Below are positions 1 through 6,192 of a stretch of DNA of 6,691 nucleotides, in pieces. How positions within the stretch are numbered: the stretch's first letter is position 1; each line of letters starts with the position of its first letter. The stretch is from an uncultured Anaeroplasma sp. (GTDB lineage: Bacteria; Bacillota_I; Bacilli_A; Acholeplasmatales; Anaeroplasmataceae), in the NCBI GenBank assembly GCA_934216145.1, contig CAKQBG010000072.1, positions 1-6,691 of the forward strand. Reading direction: 5' to 3'. The position numbers and the translations under genes are program-made. The notes beneath the pieces were generated by a model. The model did no database searches. It was not told the DNA's origin and saw only the letters and a list, made by a program, of their open reading frames with translations.

Positions 1-38
1 AGTACTTTTAATAGTGCGAGAGTAGGTAGTTGCCAGGC
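1..38 (+). rRNA. rrf: 5S ribosomal RNA, 3' end only
   Basis: These 38 bases match the last 38 bases of the complete 5S gene at 107-220 at every position except one (C34 versus T216). They are therefore the 3' end of another 5S gene whose body lies outside the window. The differing base is in the 3' strand of helix I, so the unseen 5' end of this copy probably carries G or A at the pairing position. A terminator follows after 14 bases. This is the distal end of an rRNA operon entering from the left. Confidence 0.93.
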
Positions 39-52
39 TTTCTCTTTGATTT

Positions 53-77
53 AATACTCAGTAATGAGTATTTTTTT
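53..77 (+). terminator. Rho-independent terminator after first 5S
   Basis: A perfect 8-bp stem, AATACTCA (53-60) with TGAGTATT (65-72), closes a GTAA tetraloop of the stable GNRA class. It runs straight into seven T residues (71-77). It sits between two 5S genes, so it either ends the upstream rRNA transcript or is read through and then trimmed. Confidence 0.85.
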
Positions 78-106
78 ATAGATATTTTATTGATATTAAT
101 GATATA

Positions 107-220
107 GTCTAGTGATGATGGCAAAGTGGATACACCTGTTCCCATCCCGAACACAGAAGTTAAGCACCTTTACGCCGATGGTAGTACTTTTAATAGTGCG
201 AGAGTAGGTAGTTGCTAGGC
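107..220 (+). rRNA. rrf: 5S ribosomal RNA, complete
   Basis: This is a complete bacterial 5S rRNA of about 114 nt, a component of the 50S subunit. It contains the conserved core CCCATCCCGAACACAGAAG (141-159) followed by TTAAGC, and CGCCGATGGTAGTAC in the 3' half. The ends pair over nine base pairs (107-115 with 212-220, including G-U pairs), which defines helix I and sets the boundaries. It lies 68 nt after another 5S copy, giving a tandem 5S arrangement. No convincing private promoter is visible in the short gap, so it is probably made by read-through from the rRNA operon on the left. Confidence 0.95.
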
Positions 221-236
221 AATCTTTTAATATAAG

Positions 237-264
237 TACTCATCCTATGATGGGTATTTTTTTT
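237..264 (+). terminator. Rho-independent terminator after second 5S
   Basis: The stem TACTCATC (237-244) pairs with GATGGGTA (249-256), eight pairs including one G-U, around a CTAT loop. Eight T residues (257-264) follow. It ends the rRNA transcription unit. Confidence 0.85.
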
Positions 265-300
265 ATTATTAAATTAAAACTTATTGGGATATCAACTGGT

Positions 301-347
301 ATAATGCCAAAAAGCCTAGGGCTAATCTAGGCTTTGACCGGTATTAT
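301..347. terminator. Probable bidirectional terminator between rRNA locus and leftward genes
   Basis: The inner stem AAAGCCTAG (311-319) pairs with CTAGGCTTT (327-335) around a 7-nt loop. An outer stem, ATAATGCC (301-308) with GGTATTAT (340-347), adds eight pairs with one G-U. Read on the minus strand, the inner stem ends in a run of five T (313-309), suited to ending the leftward genes. Read on the plus strand, a T-rich stretch follows at about 355-370. The outer arm covers the TAA (344-346) that ends the extended reading frame of the broken gene on its right. Confidence 0.65.
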
Positions 348-712
348 TGTTTCATTTTTTTCTTTTTATTGTATATATCAATAGGAACTAATTTAGGTTT
401 CTTACAATGTGGACAATAGCTAATTGGATATGGTCTAGTTTCTCAACATTCTTTAATAACATCATATGGAGCTTCTTCTTGATAATCACAATTTAAATAT
501 TTTAATTCTAAGTATTCTTCATATTGTTCTTTATTTAATGCATCAATAAAATATTGTTTATCTTTATTAGATATATGTTCCATATTTTTTTCTATATCAG
601 TTATAGATAATGGTCCTGGATCTGATAATAATTTTTCAAGTCTTTTTCTTCCTCTAGTTTTTTCTTTTATCAGGTAACCTATGCGTATACGAGATCTATA
701 CGTACGGTGCAA
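344..712 (-). pseudogene. Unrecognised small protein, interrupted by an in-frame TGA; CPHC motif beyond the stop
   Basis: The frame reads leftward from a TTG codon at 712 to a TGA at 443-445 (89 codons). It then stays open for 32 more codons to TAA at 344-346. The first part is highly charged and includes TRGRKRLEKLL and SNKDKQYFIDALNKEQYEEY, probably helical. It ends with YLNCDYQEEAPYDVIKEC. The part after TGA reads ETRPYPISYCPHCKKPKLVP and then a lysine-rich tail. The Cys residues before the TGA and the CxxC after it look like a split zinc-binding module. The true end seems to be at 344, inside the terminator arm, so the TGA is probably a nonsense mutation (from TGG, CGA or GGA). The TTG start has no Shine-Dalgarno and sits in an odd palindrome-rich block, so the 5' end may also be lost. 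A weak overall likeness to N-terminal regions of zinc-ribbon transposases (IS1595 type) is only an impression. It lies 43 bp after the Lrp-type gene and may share its transcript. Confidence 0.5.
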
Positions 713-755
713 TGAGAGGGACGAAAATTTTATTATTTTCTTTCTACCCTATTAT

Positions 756-1187
756 TTATTTTACAATATTTCTATTCTTAACTGAAGTTGAGAAGACTAT
801 TTGTGTAGCTGTTGTCCCATATTTTTGGAGTGCCCCTATAAAAGTGTCAAGTTCCTGCGTTGTTTTAAAAACAATCTTAATTAGCATAGAGTAGGTACCT
901 GTAACACAATCGCATTCTAATACATTATCAACTGATTTTATAAATGGATAAAACTTCGGTTTTAATTTAGGATCCATTTCAAGATTAATGTAGGCTTTAA
1001 TCAAATAACCGAGCTTTGAATAATCTATTTGGGCATGGTATCCTTCAATTATACCTAATTCTTCTAGACGTTCAATTCTACTTTTGACTGCTGGTGCAGA
1101 TAAGAAGACTATCTCAGCTAATTCTTTAGCTGTTATTCTTGCATTCTTGTCTAATTCTTTAAGTATTTTCAAATCAATTTCATCCAT
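756..1187 (-). CDS. Lrp/AsnC-family transcriptional regulator
   Basis: A complete 143-residue DNA-binding protein, close to the usual 140-165 residues of the family. Residues 2-50 form the AsnC-type helix-turn-helix: DEIDLKILKELDKNARITAKELA, then the recognition helix around SAPAVKSRIERLEELGII (30-47) and EGYHAQID. Residues 62-138 form the RAM/AsnC ligand-binding domain, with the family's G-containing turn at CVTGTYSMLIKI (94-105), where effector amino acids bind and subunits assemble. The ATG start is backed by TTGAGG seven bases upstream. The gene is divergent from aspA across a 215-bp gap, the classic layout of an Lrp-type regulator and its target. By inference it senses aspartate, asparagine or another amino acid and controls aspA, and probably itself. 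No gene symbol is given because orthology to Lrp, AsnC or another branch cannot be settled by eye. Confidence 0.93.
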   Translation of the reverse strand: MDEIDLKILKELDKNARITAKELAEIVFLSAPAVKSRIERLEELGIIEGYHAQIDYSKLGYLIKAYINLEMDPKLKPKFYPFIKSVDNVLECDCVTGTYSMLIKIVFKTTQELDTFIGALQKYGTTATQIVFSTSVKNRNIVK

Positions 1188-1237
1188 AATTCAACCTCAA
1201 CTTTATTTTATAAACTATTTATTTAAATACAAAAGAA

Positions 1238-1266
1238 ATTATACTACTATTTTTAAAAAAAAATAA
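1238..1266 (-). promoter_or_regulatory. Candidate promoter of the Lrp/AsnC-type gene
   Basis: On the minus strand a perfect -10 hexamer, TATAAT, lies at 1243-1238, about 50 bases before the ATG at 1187. The -35 position 17 bases upstream (1266-1261) reads TTATTT, a weak match to TTGACA. The surroundings are almost pure A and T, so chance matches are likely. Confidence 0.35.
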
Positions 1267-1306
1267 ATAAAATGTTAAAAAAAATTTATTTTATTAAGTT
1301 AAAATG

Positions 1307-1319
1307 ATGACTTCATGAA
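1307..1319. promoter_or_regulatory. Small palindromes in the divergent control region, possible regulator site
   Basis: TTCATGAA (1312-1319) is a perfect 8-bp palindrome overlapping ATGACTTCAT (1307-1316), which is an inverted repeat with arms ATGA and TCAT. It lies midway between the divergent Lrp-type gene and aspA, in AT-rich DNA of the sort Lrp-family proteins bind. Lrp consensus sites are degenerate, so this is only a candidate. Confidence 0.2.
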
Positions 1320-1364
1320 TTATATTAATAATTTAGGAAAAATTAAAGAAAATTATCGAAATAG

Positions 1365-1373
1365 TGGTATGAT
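1365..1373 (+). promoter_or_regulatory. Candidate extended -10 promoter of aspA
   Basis: TGGTATGAT reads as an extended -10 element (TGn followed by TATGAT at 1368-1373). No good -35 box is found 16-18 bases upstream, which an extended -10 can tolerate. A start near 1380 would give a leader of roughly 23 nt before the aspA ATG, enough to include the Shine-Dalgarno. Confidence 0.4.
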
Positions 1374-1392
1374 TTCAACGTAAAAATTAAGT

Positions 1393-1396
1393 GAGG
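1393..1396 (+). promoter_or_regulatory. Ribosome binding site that decides the aspA start
   Basis: GAGG lies six bases before the ATG at 1403. An in-frame GTG at 1391 overlaps this site and would place translation initiation on top of it, so ATG 1403 is the better start. Confidence 0.75.
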
Positions 1397-1402
1397 TATA
1401 AT

Positions 1403-2788
1403 ATGAGAATAGAAAAAGATGCAGTTGGTAGTTTAGAATTAAATGATGAATTATATGGTGTTCAGACAAAAAGGGCTTTGGATAATTTTCCTGTTACTGA
1501 TCAAAAAACAGATCTCAATTTGATAATTAATGTTGTAAGAATTAAAAAAGCAGCATGTTTATGTAATTATAATAATAATGCCTTTAACAAAGAAGTATTT
1601 GATGCAATAAATAAAGCATGTGACGATGTGTTAAATAGAAAGTATGACTCATCATTTGTTACTCCAACAATACAAGGTGGAGCAGGAACTAGTATTAATA
1701 TGAATGTAAATGAAGTTATTAGTAATCTTGCATTATTAAATATGGGTTTTAAACCTGGAGAATATAATATTATTAATCCAAATGATACTATTAATAAATG
1801 TCAGTCTACTAATGATGTTATTCCTACAGCTATTAAGATGACATTAATTGAATATGTAAAAGAATTAATAGTGGAAATACAAAATCTAAAGAAAACTTTA
1901 TTAAATAAAGCAATTGAATTTAAAGATGTTATAAAGATGGCACGAACACAATTACAGGATGCAGTACCTATGATGTTAGGACAAGAATTTAATGCATATG
2001 CAACTATGCTAGATAGACCATTAAATAATTTAAATAGAATTATTAATGAACTTCATATTGTTAATCTAGGTGCTTCAGCATGTGGAACTGCAATAAATGT
2101 TACGCCTTATTATCTAGATAATATTATTAATTATTTAAATGACATTACTAATGATAATTTTATCCAAGCAAATGATTTATTTGATTGTACATCAAATGTT
2201 GATATTTATTCATCATTATCTGGTATTTTAAAAACACTTGCTTTAGGTTTGTCAAAAATGTCAAATGATTTAAGATTATTATCTTCAGGACCAATAACAG
2301 GATTTCAAGAAATTAACTTACCTATAAGGCAAAATGGTTCTTCAATTATGCCTGGTAAGATAAATCCGGTAATTCCAGAGATTATAAATCAAATAGCATT
2401 TAATGTTATAGGAAATGATACTACAATAACTTGTGCAGTTGAAGCAGGACAACTTGAATTGAATGCATTTTTACCAATTATAGCTACTAAATTATTTGAT
2501 TCATTGCTTACATTAACTAAAGGAATTAAAACTTTAAATGAAAATTGCTGTATTGGTATTACTGCAAATGTAGAACATTTAAAGAATAATGTTGAGCATA
2601 GTGCAGGTATTTCTACAGCTTTATGTCCATATATTGGTTATTTAAAAGCAAGTGAAGTTGCTCATGAAGCAGTAAATAAGCATGAAACTGTTAGAGAAGT
2701 TGTTTTAGAAAAGCACATTTTACCTGAGGATATGATAAGCAAAATTTTAAATCCTTCATCAATTGCTTGTGCTCACCATTTAAAATAA
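1403..2788 (+). CDS. aspA: Aspartate ammonia-lyase (aspartase)
   Basis: A complete 461-residue cytosolic enzyme of the aspartase/fumarase superfamily, close to the usual 460-480 residues. It converts L-aspartate to fumarate and ammonia, allowing aspartate to serve as a nitrogen source or to feed fumarate respiration or fermentation. Substrate-contact motifs are visible in order: GGAGTSINMN (92-101), QSTND (134-138), ARTQLQDAVP (180-189) and the flexible signature loop GSSIMPGKINP (312-322), with the catalytic Ser at about 313 and Lys319 and Asn321. Aspartase rather than class II fumarase is indicated by RTQLQDAVP (fumarase has His where Gln183 is), by NPVIPEIINQIAFNVIGND after the signature, and by the RIEKD N-terminus. 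Start at ATG 1403 was chosen for its GAGG site; an in-frame GTG at 1391 would add four residues. It is divergent from an Lrp-type regulator, which probably controls it. Nothing essential appears to be missing. Confidence 0.97.
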   Translation: MRIEKDAVGSLELNDELYGVQTKRALDNFPVTDQKTDLNLIINVVRIKKAACLCNYNNNAFNKEVFDAINKACDDVLNRKYDSSFVTPTIQGGAGTSINMNVNEVISNLALLNMGFKPGEYNIINPNDTINKCQSTNDVIPTAIKMTLIEYVKELIVEIQNLKKTLLNKAIEFKDVIKMARTQLQDAVPMMLGQEFNAYATMLDRPLNNLNRIINELHIVNLGASACGTAINVTPYYLDNIINYLNDITNDNFIQANDLFDCTSNVDIYSSLSGILKTLALGLSKMSNDLRLLSSGPITGFQEINLPIRQNGSSIMPGKINPVIPEIINQIAFNVIGNDTTITCAVEAGQLELNAFLPIIATKLFDSLLTLTKGIKTLNENCCIGITANVEHLKNNVEHSAGISTALCPYIGYLKASEVAHEAVNKHETVREVVLEKHILPEDMISKILNPSSIACAHHLK

Positions 2789-2867
2789 TAAATTTTTTAT
2801 ATATTAAAAATAAAAAATATATATTTTGTGGAAAATTAGTCAAAAAAAATTAAAAACTTACAATACG

Positions 2868-2930
2868 TAAAATTGACCCTACAAAGTAGGATAACATTTT
2901 TTATGTGTCCACTTTATAGGGTCTATTTTA
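2868..2930. repeat. 63-nt imperfect inverted repeat; long hairpin, possibly collapsed IS ends
   Basis: The arms pair in order: TAAAAT (2868-2873) with ATTTTA (2925-2930), GACCCTA (2875-2881) with TAGGGTC (2917-2923), AAAGT (2883-2887) with ACTTT (2911-2915), GGA (2889-2891) with TCC (2908-2910), and ACAT (2894-2897) with ATGT (2903-2906). The loop is TTTTT. This totals 25 pairs, broken by a T:T and a C:A mismatch, a bulged A and a small internal loop. It may help end aspA transcription or stabilise the mRNA 3' end. The arm GTGTCCACTTTATAGGGTC also resembles IS3-family (IS150-group) terminal repeats, which have the general form GACCC, then AAAGT, then GGACA. The structure could therefore be two facing element ends with the interior lost; that reading is inference. 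Confidence 0.75.
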
Positions 2931-2932
2931 TT

Positions 2933-2958
2933 AAAAGACGAGCAATCGTCTTTTTTTT
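2933..2958 (+). terminator. Strong Rho-independent terminator of aspA
   Basis: A perfect 9-bp stem, AAAAGACGA (2933-2941) with TCGTCTTTT (2946-2954), closes a GCAA tetraloop of the GNRA type. It continues into a run of eight T (2951-2958). It lies about 145 nt after the aspA stop, just beyond the long hairpin, and insulates aspA from the ABC operon. Confidence 0.9.
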
Positions 2959-3030
2959 GTATAGTGAAAAATATAATAATGAATAATAAAATATTTTGAT
3001 TTATAAATTTAAGAATAGATTTAAAACTTA

Positions 3031-3059
3031 TTGACAAGTTAGTTATATCTAACTATAAT
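3031..3059 (+). promoter_or_regulatory. Consensus sigma-A-type promoter of the ABC transporter operon
   Basis: The -35 box TTGACA (3031-3036) and the -10 box TATAAT (3054-3059) are both perfect matches and are separated by exactly 17 bases. Transcription should start near 3066, giving a leader of about 75 nt that includes a small possible hairpin (GTAATTT 3083-3089 with AAATTAC 3102-3108). Such a strong promoter is expected to be repressor-controlled, and the spacer is itself an operator-like palindrome. Confidence 0.9.
3037..3054. promoter_or_regulatory. Operator 1 (18-bp palindrome in promoter spacer)
   Basis: AGTTAGTTATATCTAACT is palindromic at every position except one central T:T pair. 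It fills the whole spacer between the -35 and -10 boxes, so a bound dimer would block RNA polymerase. It shares GTTA-x-TTATA-x-CTAAC with the second palindrome at 3065-3082. Position and symmetry fit a TetR-, MarR- or PadR-type dimeric repressor; the protein is not encoded in the window. Confidence 0.75.
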
Positions 3060-3064
3060 ATAAT

Positions 3065-3082
3065 CGTTAATTATAACTAACG
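3065..3082. promoter_or_regulatory. Operator 2 (18-bp palindrome over transcription start)
   Basis: CGTTAATTATAACTAACG is palindromic except for one A:C pair. It has the same core as operator 1 (GTTA-x-TTATA-x-CTAAC) with centres 28 bp apart. It covers the predicted transcription start. The conserved core and symmetry make a chance AT-rich palindrome unlikely. Confidence 0.72.
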
Positions 3083-3141
3083 GTAATTTGTGGTATTTTG
3101 AAAATTACTATTAAATCAATTTAAGAGAGGGAGATGTTAAA

Positions 3142-3843
3142 ATGAAAATTGTTGAGTTTCAAAATGTTTCAAAAATATATAAAGCAGGGGATCATGAGTA
3201 TAAAGCTTTAGATAATATTAATATAAGTTTTGAAGAAGGTAAATTTATTGTTATATTAGGTCCATCTGGTGCTGGAAAATCAACTTTTTTAAATATGCTT
3301 GGAGGTCTTGATTCACCAACAAATGGAAAAATAATAGTTGATGGTGATGATATTGCCAAATATTCAGAAAATGAACTTGCTGATTATAGGGCATCAAAAG
3401 TTGGATTTGTATTTCAGTTTTATAATTTGATTCCAACTTTAACTGTTCACGAAAATGTAACATTAGTAAAAGAAATATCACCAAATCCACTTTCTGCAAC
3501 TGAAATGCTAAATGAGGTTGGACTTTTAGATCATTCAAAGAAATTCCCATCTGAATTATCTGGTGGAGAGCAACAAAGAGTTTCAATAGCAAGAGCACTT
3601 GCTAAAAATCCTAAGATATTATTGTGTGATGAACCTACTGGAGCTTTAGATTCAAAAACAGGAGTACTCGTTTTAAAGCTATTATTAAAAATGGCTAGGG
3701 AAAGAAATAAAACAATTATTATTGTTACGCATAATCAAAATATTGCCAAAATTGCTGATATAGTAATACATGTTAGAAGTGGACAAATTAAATCTGTAGA
3801 AAATAATGAAACTTCAGCAAATATAGATGATGTGGAGTGGTAA
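3142..3843 (+). CDS. ABC transporter ATP-binding protein (MacB/LolD/FtsE type)
   Basis: A complete 233-residue ATPase, typical length for this class, that acts as a dimer on the inner face of the membrane and powers the permease encoded next. All core motifs are present: Walker A GPSGAGKS (40-47), Q-loop Gln92 in VFQFYNLIP, signature LSGGEQQR (139-146), Walker B ILLCDEP (159-165), D-loop GALD (167-170) and the H-loop His197 in IIIVTHN. The stretch from [16 protein letters not shown] to the signature is typical of the lipoprotein-release, antimicrobial-peptide and FtsE group rather than of sugar or amino-acid importers. The ATG has an AGGGAG site about eight bases upstream. The gene ends two bases before the permease ATG, so the two are co-transcribed and probably translationally coupled. 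Substrate is not determinable. Confidence 0.95.
   Translation: MKIVEFQNVSKIYKAGDHEYKALDNINISFEEGKFIVILGPSGAGKSTFLNMLGGLDSPTNGKIIVDGDDIAKYSENELADYRASKVGFVFQFYNLIPTLTVHENVTLVKEISPNPLSATEMLNEVGLLDHSKKFPSELSGGEQQRVSIARALAKNPKILLCDEPTGALDSKTGVLVLKLLLKMARERNKTIIIVTHNQNIAKIADIVIHVRSGQIKSVENNETSANIDDVEW
3834..3837 (+). promoter_or_regulatory. Ribosome binding site that decides the permease start
   Basis: GGAG inside the last codons of the ATPase gene lies eight bases before ATG 3846, normal spacing. An alternative in-frame GTG at 3837 overlaps this site and would add MVI, so ATG 3846 is preferred. Confidence 0.7.
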
Positions 3844-3845
3844 TA

Positions 3846-6143
3846 ATGTTATTTAAAAAAATTTTAAGAACTTTTTTAAGTTATAAAGCTCAATTTATTT
3901 CTATGATTGTAATGGTATTCCTTGGAGTAGGTATTTTTTCAGGATTTAATGCAGAATGGTATTCAATAGAAAAAAACATAAATTATTTTTTCGATGAAAG
4001 TAATTTAGCCGATTATAGAATTTATATTACAAATGAGATGAAAAATTCTTTAACCGGTTTTAGTGATGATGATTTAAATAAGGTTTTGAATATTAATGGA
4101 GTAGAAGAATCTTCTAAAGTTGTCGAAATTAATACAACAGAAACAAAAGAAAATGATACAATAAAACTTTGTGTTTCTACAAATACAAATGTTACTAAGC
4201 CTGTGGTTATAAAAGGAAATGAATATGATTCAAATAGTTCAAATGGTATTTGGATTTCTGAAAATTATGCTGAAAGAAATAATTATAATATTGGTGATGA
4301 AATAACATTATCATATGGTAAAATGTTTAATTATACCTTTAAAATTGAAGGAATTGCTTTATCAGGAGAGTATTTAATTAATACAGATGGTATAGCAATG
4401 ATGCCAAATTTTGATACTATAGGATATTCATTTATTTCCCCTTTGGCATATAAAGAAGCACTTGGATTTGATTTTTACACTCAAATAAATATTAAATCAA
4501 ATTTAGAATTAGATAATCTTTCTAATTTGATTGATGAAACATTAGAAAATAATTTTCAAATCCTTAGTAAGGACGACTTGGCTTCCTATAGTGAAGCATA
4601 TGGAGAATCTGATGAAGGAAAAACAATGGGATTATTGTTGCCAGTTATTTTCTTATTAATTGCGATTTTAACTATGGTTACAACAATGAATCGTTTGACT
4701 CAAAATGAAAAAATTCAAATTGGAATATTAAAAGCTCTTGGCTTTAAAGATAAAAAAATAATTTGGCATTATACATCATATGCATTATTTGTTGGTATTG
4801 TTGGTTCTATTTTAGGTATTGGTCTTGGGTATGGAGTAGGTTATTTTGTTTTTTCAAAAAATGGATCAATGGGAACTTATTTTGAAATGCCTTGTTGGAA
4901 TCTTTATATGCCTTGGTTTGTTTGGGTTGGCATTATTGGAATCATTTTGTTTTTAACTTTTATTGGTTATTTATCAGTAAGAAAGATATTAAATGGTACA
5001 GCAGCTGACGCTTTAAGACCTTTTGAGCCAAAGAAGATGAAAGCCTTAAAAATTGAAAAAACAAAAGCTTTTCATAAATTGGGTTTTGATGTTCGTTGGA
5101 ATTTAAGAGATATTTTTTGTTATCCTGCAAGAACTTTTATGACAATTTTTGGAGTTTTCGGATGTACATTATTATTATTTGCAACATTCGGAATGCTTTC
5201 AACTATGAATGCTTTTATTAATTCTTATTACAATACATCTCTTAATTATGAAACTAAGCTATCTTTATCAGAAGAAATAACTAATGATAAGGCTTTAGAA
5301 CTTGTTAATTTATATTCCGGGGATTATTCTACAACCATCGCTATAAAAATTAAAGGTAAGACATATACATTAGATATATTTAATAATTCAAATGATAAAT
5401 ATGTTCTTTTGGATAATGATTCTAAAAAAATGCTTAATGTTGATAATAATGGTTGTTATATATGTCAGAGAGTTGCTGAGGAATTTAATATTAAAAAAGG
5501 TGATATATTAGAATTTTCTTTATATGGAAATAAAAAGACATTTAAAGTGGCTGTTATAGATACAATTTATTCATTATTTGAAGGTATTGTTATGACAACA
5601 AAAGCTGCAGATGAAATAAATGTTCCTTATACTATTAATGCGATTTATACAGATACTTTAAAGGATGATATTTTAGATAGCGAATATATAACTAGCGTTT
5701 ATACTAAAAATGATATAATGGAGACATTTGATTCTTTTACAAAGATACTTAATGAGATGATTGCTTTATTGGTTGCATTTTCATGTATATTAGCTTTTGT
5801 TGTTTTATATAATTTAGGAACAATGAGTTTTATTGAAAGATATAGAGAGCTTTCAACTCTTAAAGTTTTAGGATTTAAAAATAAAAAAATTAGAATAATA
5901 ATTCTTTCACAAACAATTTGGTTAACAATTATTGGAATTGTTATTGGTGTTCCTTGCGGAATGCTTATTTTAAAATTATTAATTAAGCTTTTAGCTTCTG
6001 ATTATGAAATGAAGATTTATTATGCACCATATGTCTATATCATTAGTATTCTTCTAACATTTGTTGTTTCTGCATTGGTATCTTTCCTTGTATCAAGAAA
6101 AATTAAAAATATAAATATGGTTGAAGCATTAAAATCTGAATAG
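3846..6143 (+). CDS. ABC transporter permease with two FtsX domains
   Basis: A complete 765-residue integral membrane protein that pairs with the upstream ATPase. Eight membrane segments are seen at about 16-35, 263-285, 308-336, 355-378, 430-454, 635-660, 684-709 and 729-749. Two large extracytoplasmic domains lie between the first and second (about 40-255, MacB periplasmic-core-like) and between the fifth and sixth (about 460-632). The protein is an internal duplication: each half has the cytoplasmic coupling motif after its second helix, LKALGFKDKKI (about 294-304) and LKVLGFKNKKI (about 672-682). The linker RWNLRDIFCYPARTFMTIFG before helix five matches the usual junction of fused FtsX permeases, such as the YbbP type. 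These proteins are mechanotransducers or extruders of lipids, lipoproteins or peptides rather than channels. It has eight helices rather than the ten of BceB, and no sensor kinase is nearby, which argues against a Bce-type bacitracin module. Start at ATG 3846; GTG 3837 is possible. Confidence 0.93.
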   Translation: MLFKKILRTFLSYKAQFISMIVMVFLGVGIFSGFNAEWYSIEKNINYFFDESNLADYRIYITNEMKNSLTGFSDDDLNKVLNINGVEESSKVVEINTTETKENDTIKLCVSTNTNVTKPVVIKGNEYDSNSSNGIWISENYAERNNYNIGDEITLSYGKMFNYTFKIEGIALSGEYLINTDGIAMMPNFDTIGYSFISPLAYKEALGFDFYTQINIKSNLELDNLSNLIDETLENNFQILSKDDLASYSEAYGESDEGKTMGLLLPVIFLLIAILTMVTTMNRLTQNEKIQIGILKALGFKDKKIIWHYTSYALFVGIVGSILGIGLGYGVGYFVFSKNGSMGTYFEMPCWNLYMPWFVWVGIIGIILFLTFIGYLSVRKILNGTAADALRPFEPKKMKALKIEKTKAFHKLGFDVRWNLRDIFCYPARTFMTIFGVFGCTLLLFATFGMLSTMNAFINSYYNTSLNYETKLSLSEEITNDKALELVNLYSGDYSTTIAIKIKGKTYTLDIFNNSNDKYVLLDNDSKKMLNVDNNGCYICQRVAEEFNIKKGDILEFSLYGNKKTFKVAVIDTIYSLFEGIVMTTKAADEINVPYTINAIYTDTLKDDILDSEYITSVYTKNDIMETFDSFTKILNEMIALLVAFSCILAFVVLYNLGTMSFIERYRELSTLKVLGFKNKKIRIIILSQTIWLTIIGIVIGVPCGMLILKLLIKLLASDYEMKIYYAPYVYIISILLTFVVSALVSFLVSRKIKNINMVEALKSE

Positions 6144-6192
6144 AACGTATTTCAGATCATAATTTAATATAAAAAATAAGAATATTAATTTG

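Noticed and set aside
443..445. TGA as a reassigned Trp or Gly codon in this organism
   Set aside because: The permease and ATPase genes use TGG for every Trp, and no clear gene contains an internal TGA, so a general code change is not supported.
712..894. 60-codon plus-strand open frame
   Set aside because: It lies largely over the 3' part of the Lrp-type gene on the other strand, has a composition typical of an antisense shadow, and has no family resemblance.
1084..1266. 60-codon plus-strand open frame over the 5' end of the Lrp-type gene
   Set aside because: It is antisense to the helix-turn-helix region of a clear gene, runs into the divergent promoter region, and ends in a poly-lysine tail from an A-rich tract.
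2797..2830. AT-only hairpin just after aspA as its terminator
   Set aside because: The possible stem (TATATATT with AATATATA) is all A and T with a 10-base loop. Far stronger structures follow at 2868-2958.
3251..3598. 115-codon minus-strand open frame inside the ABC ATPase gene
   Set aside because: It is fully antisense to a well-supported ATPase, and its His/Leu/Gln-rich translation is the usual shadow of an AT-rich coding strand.
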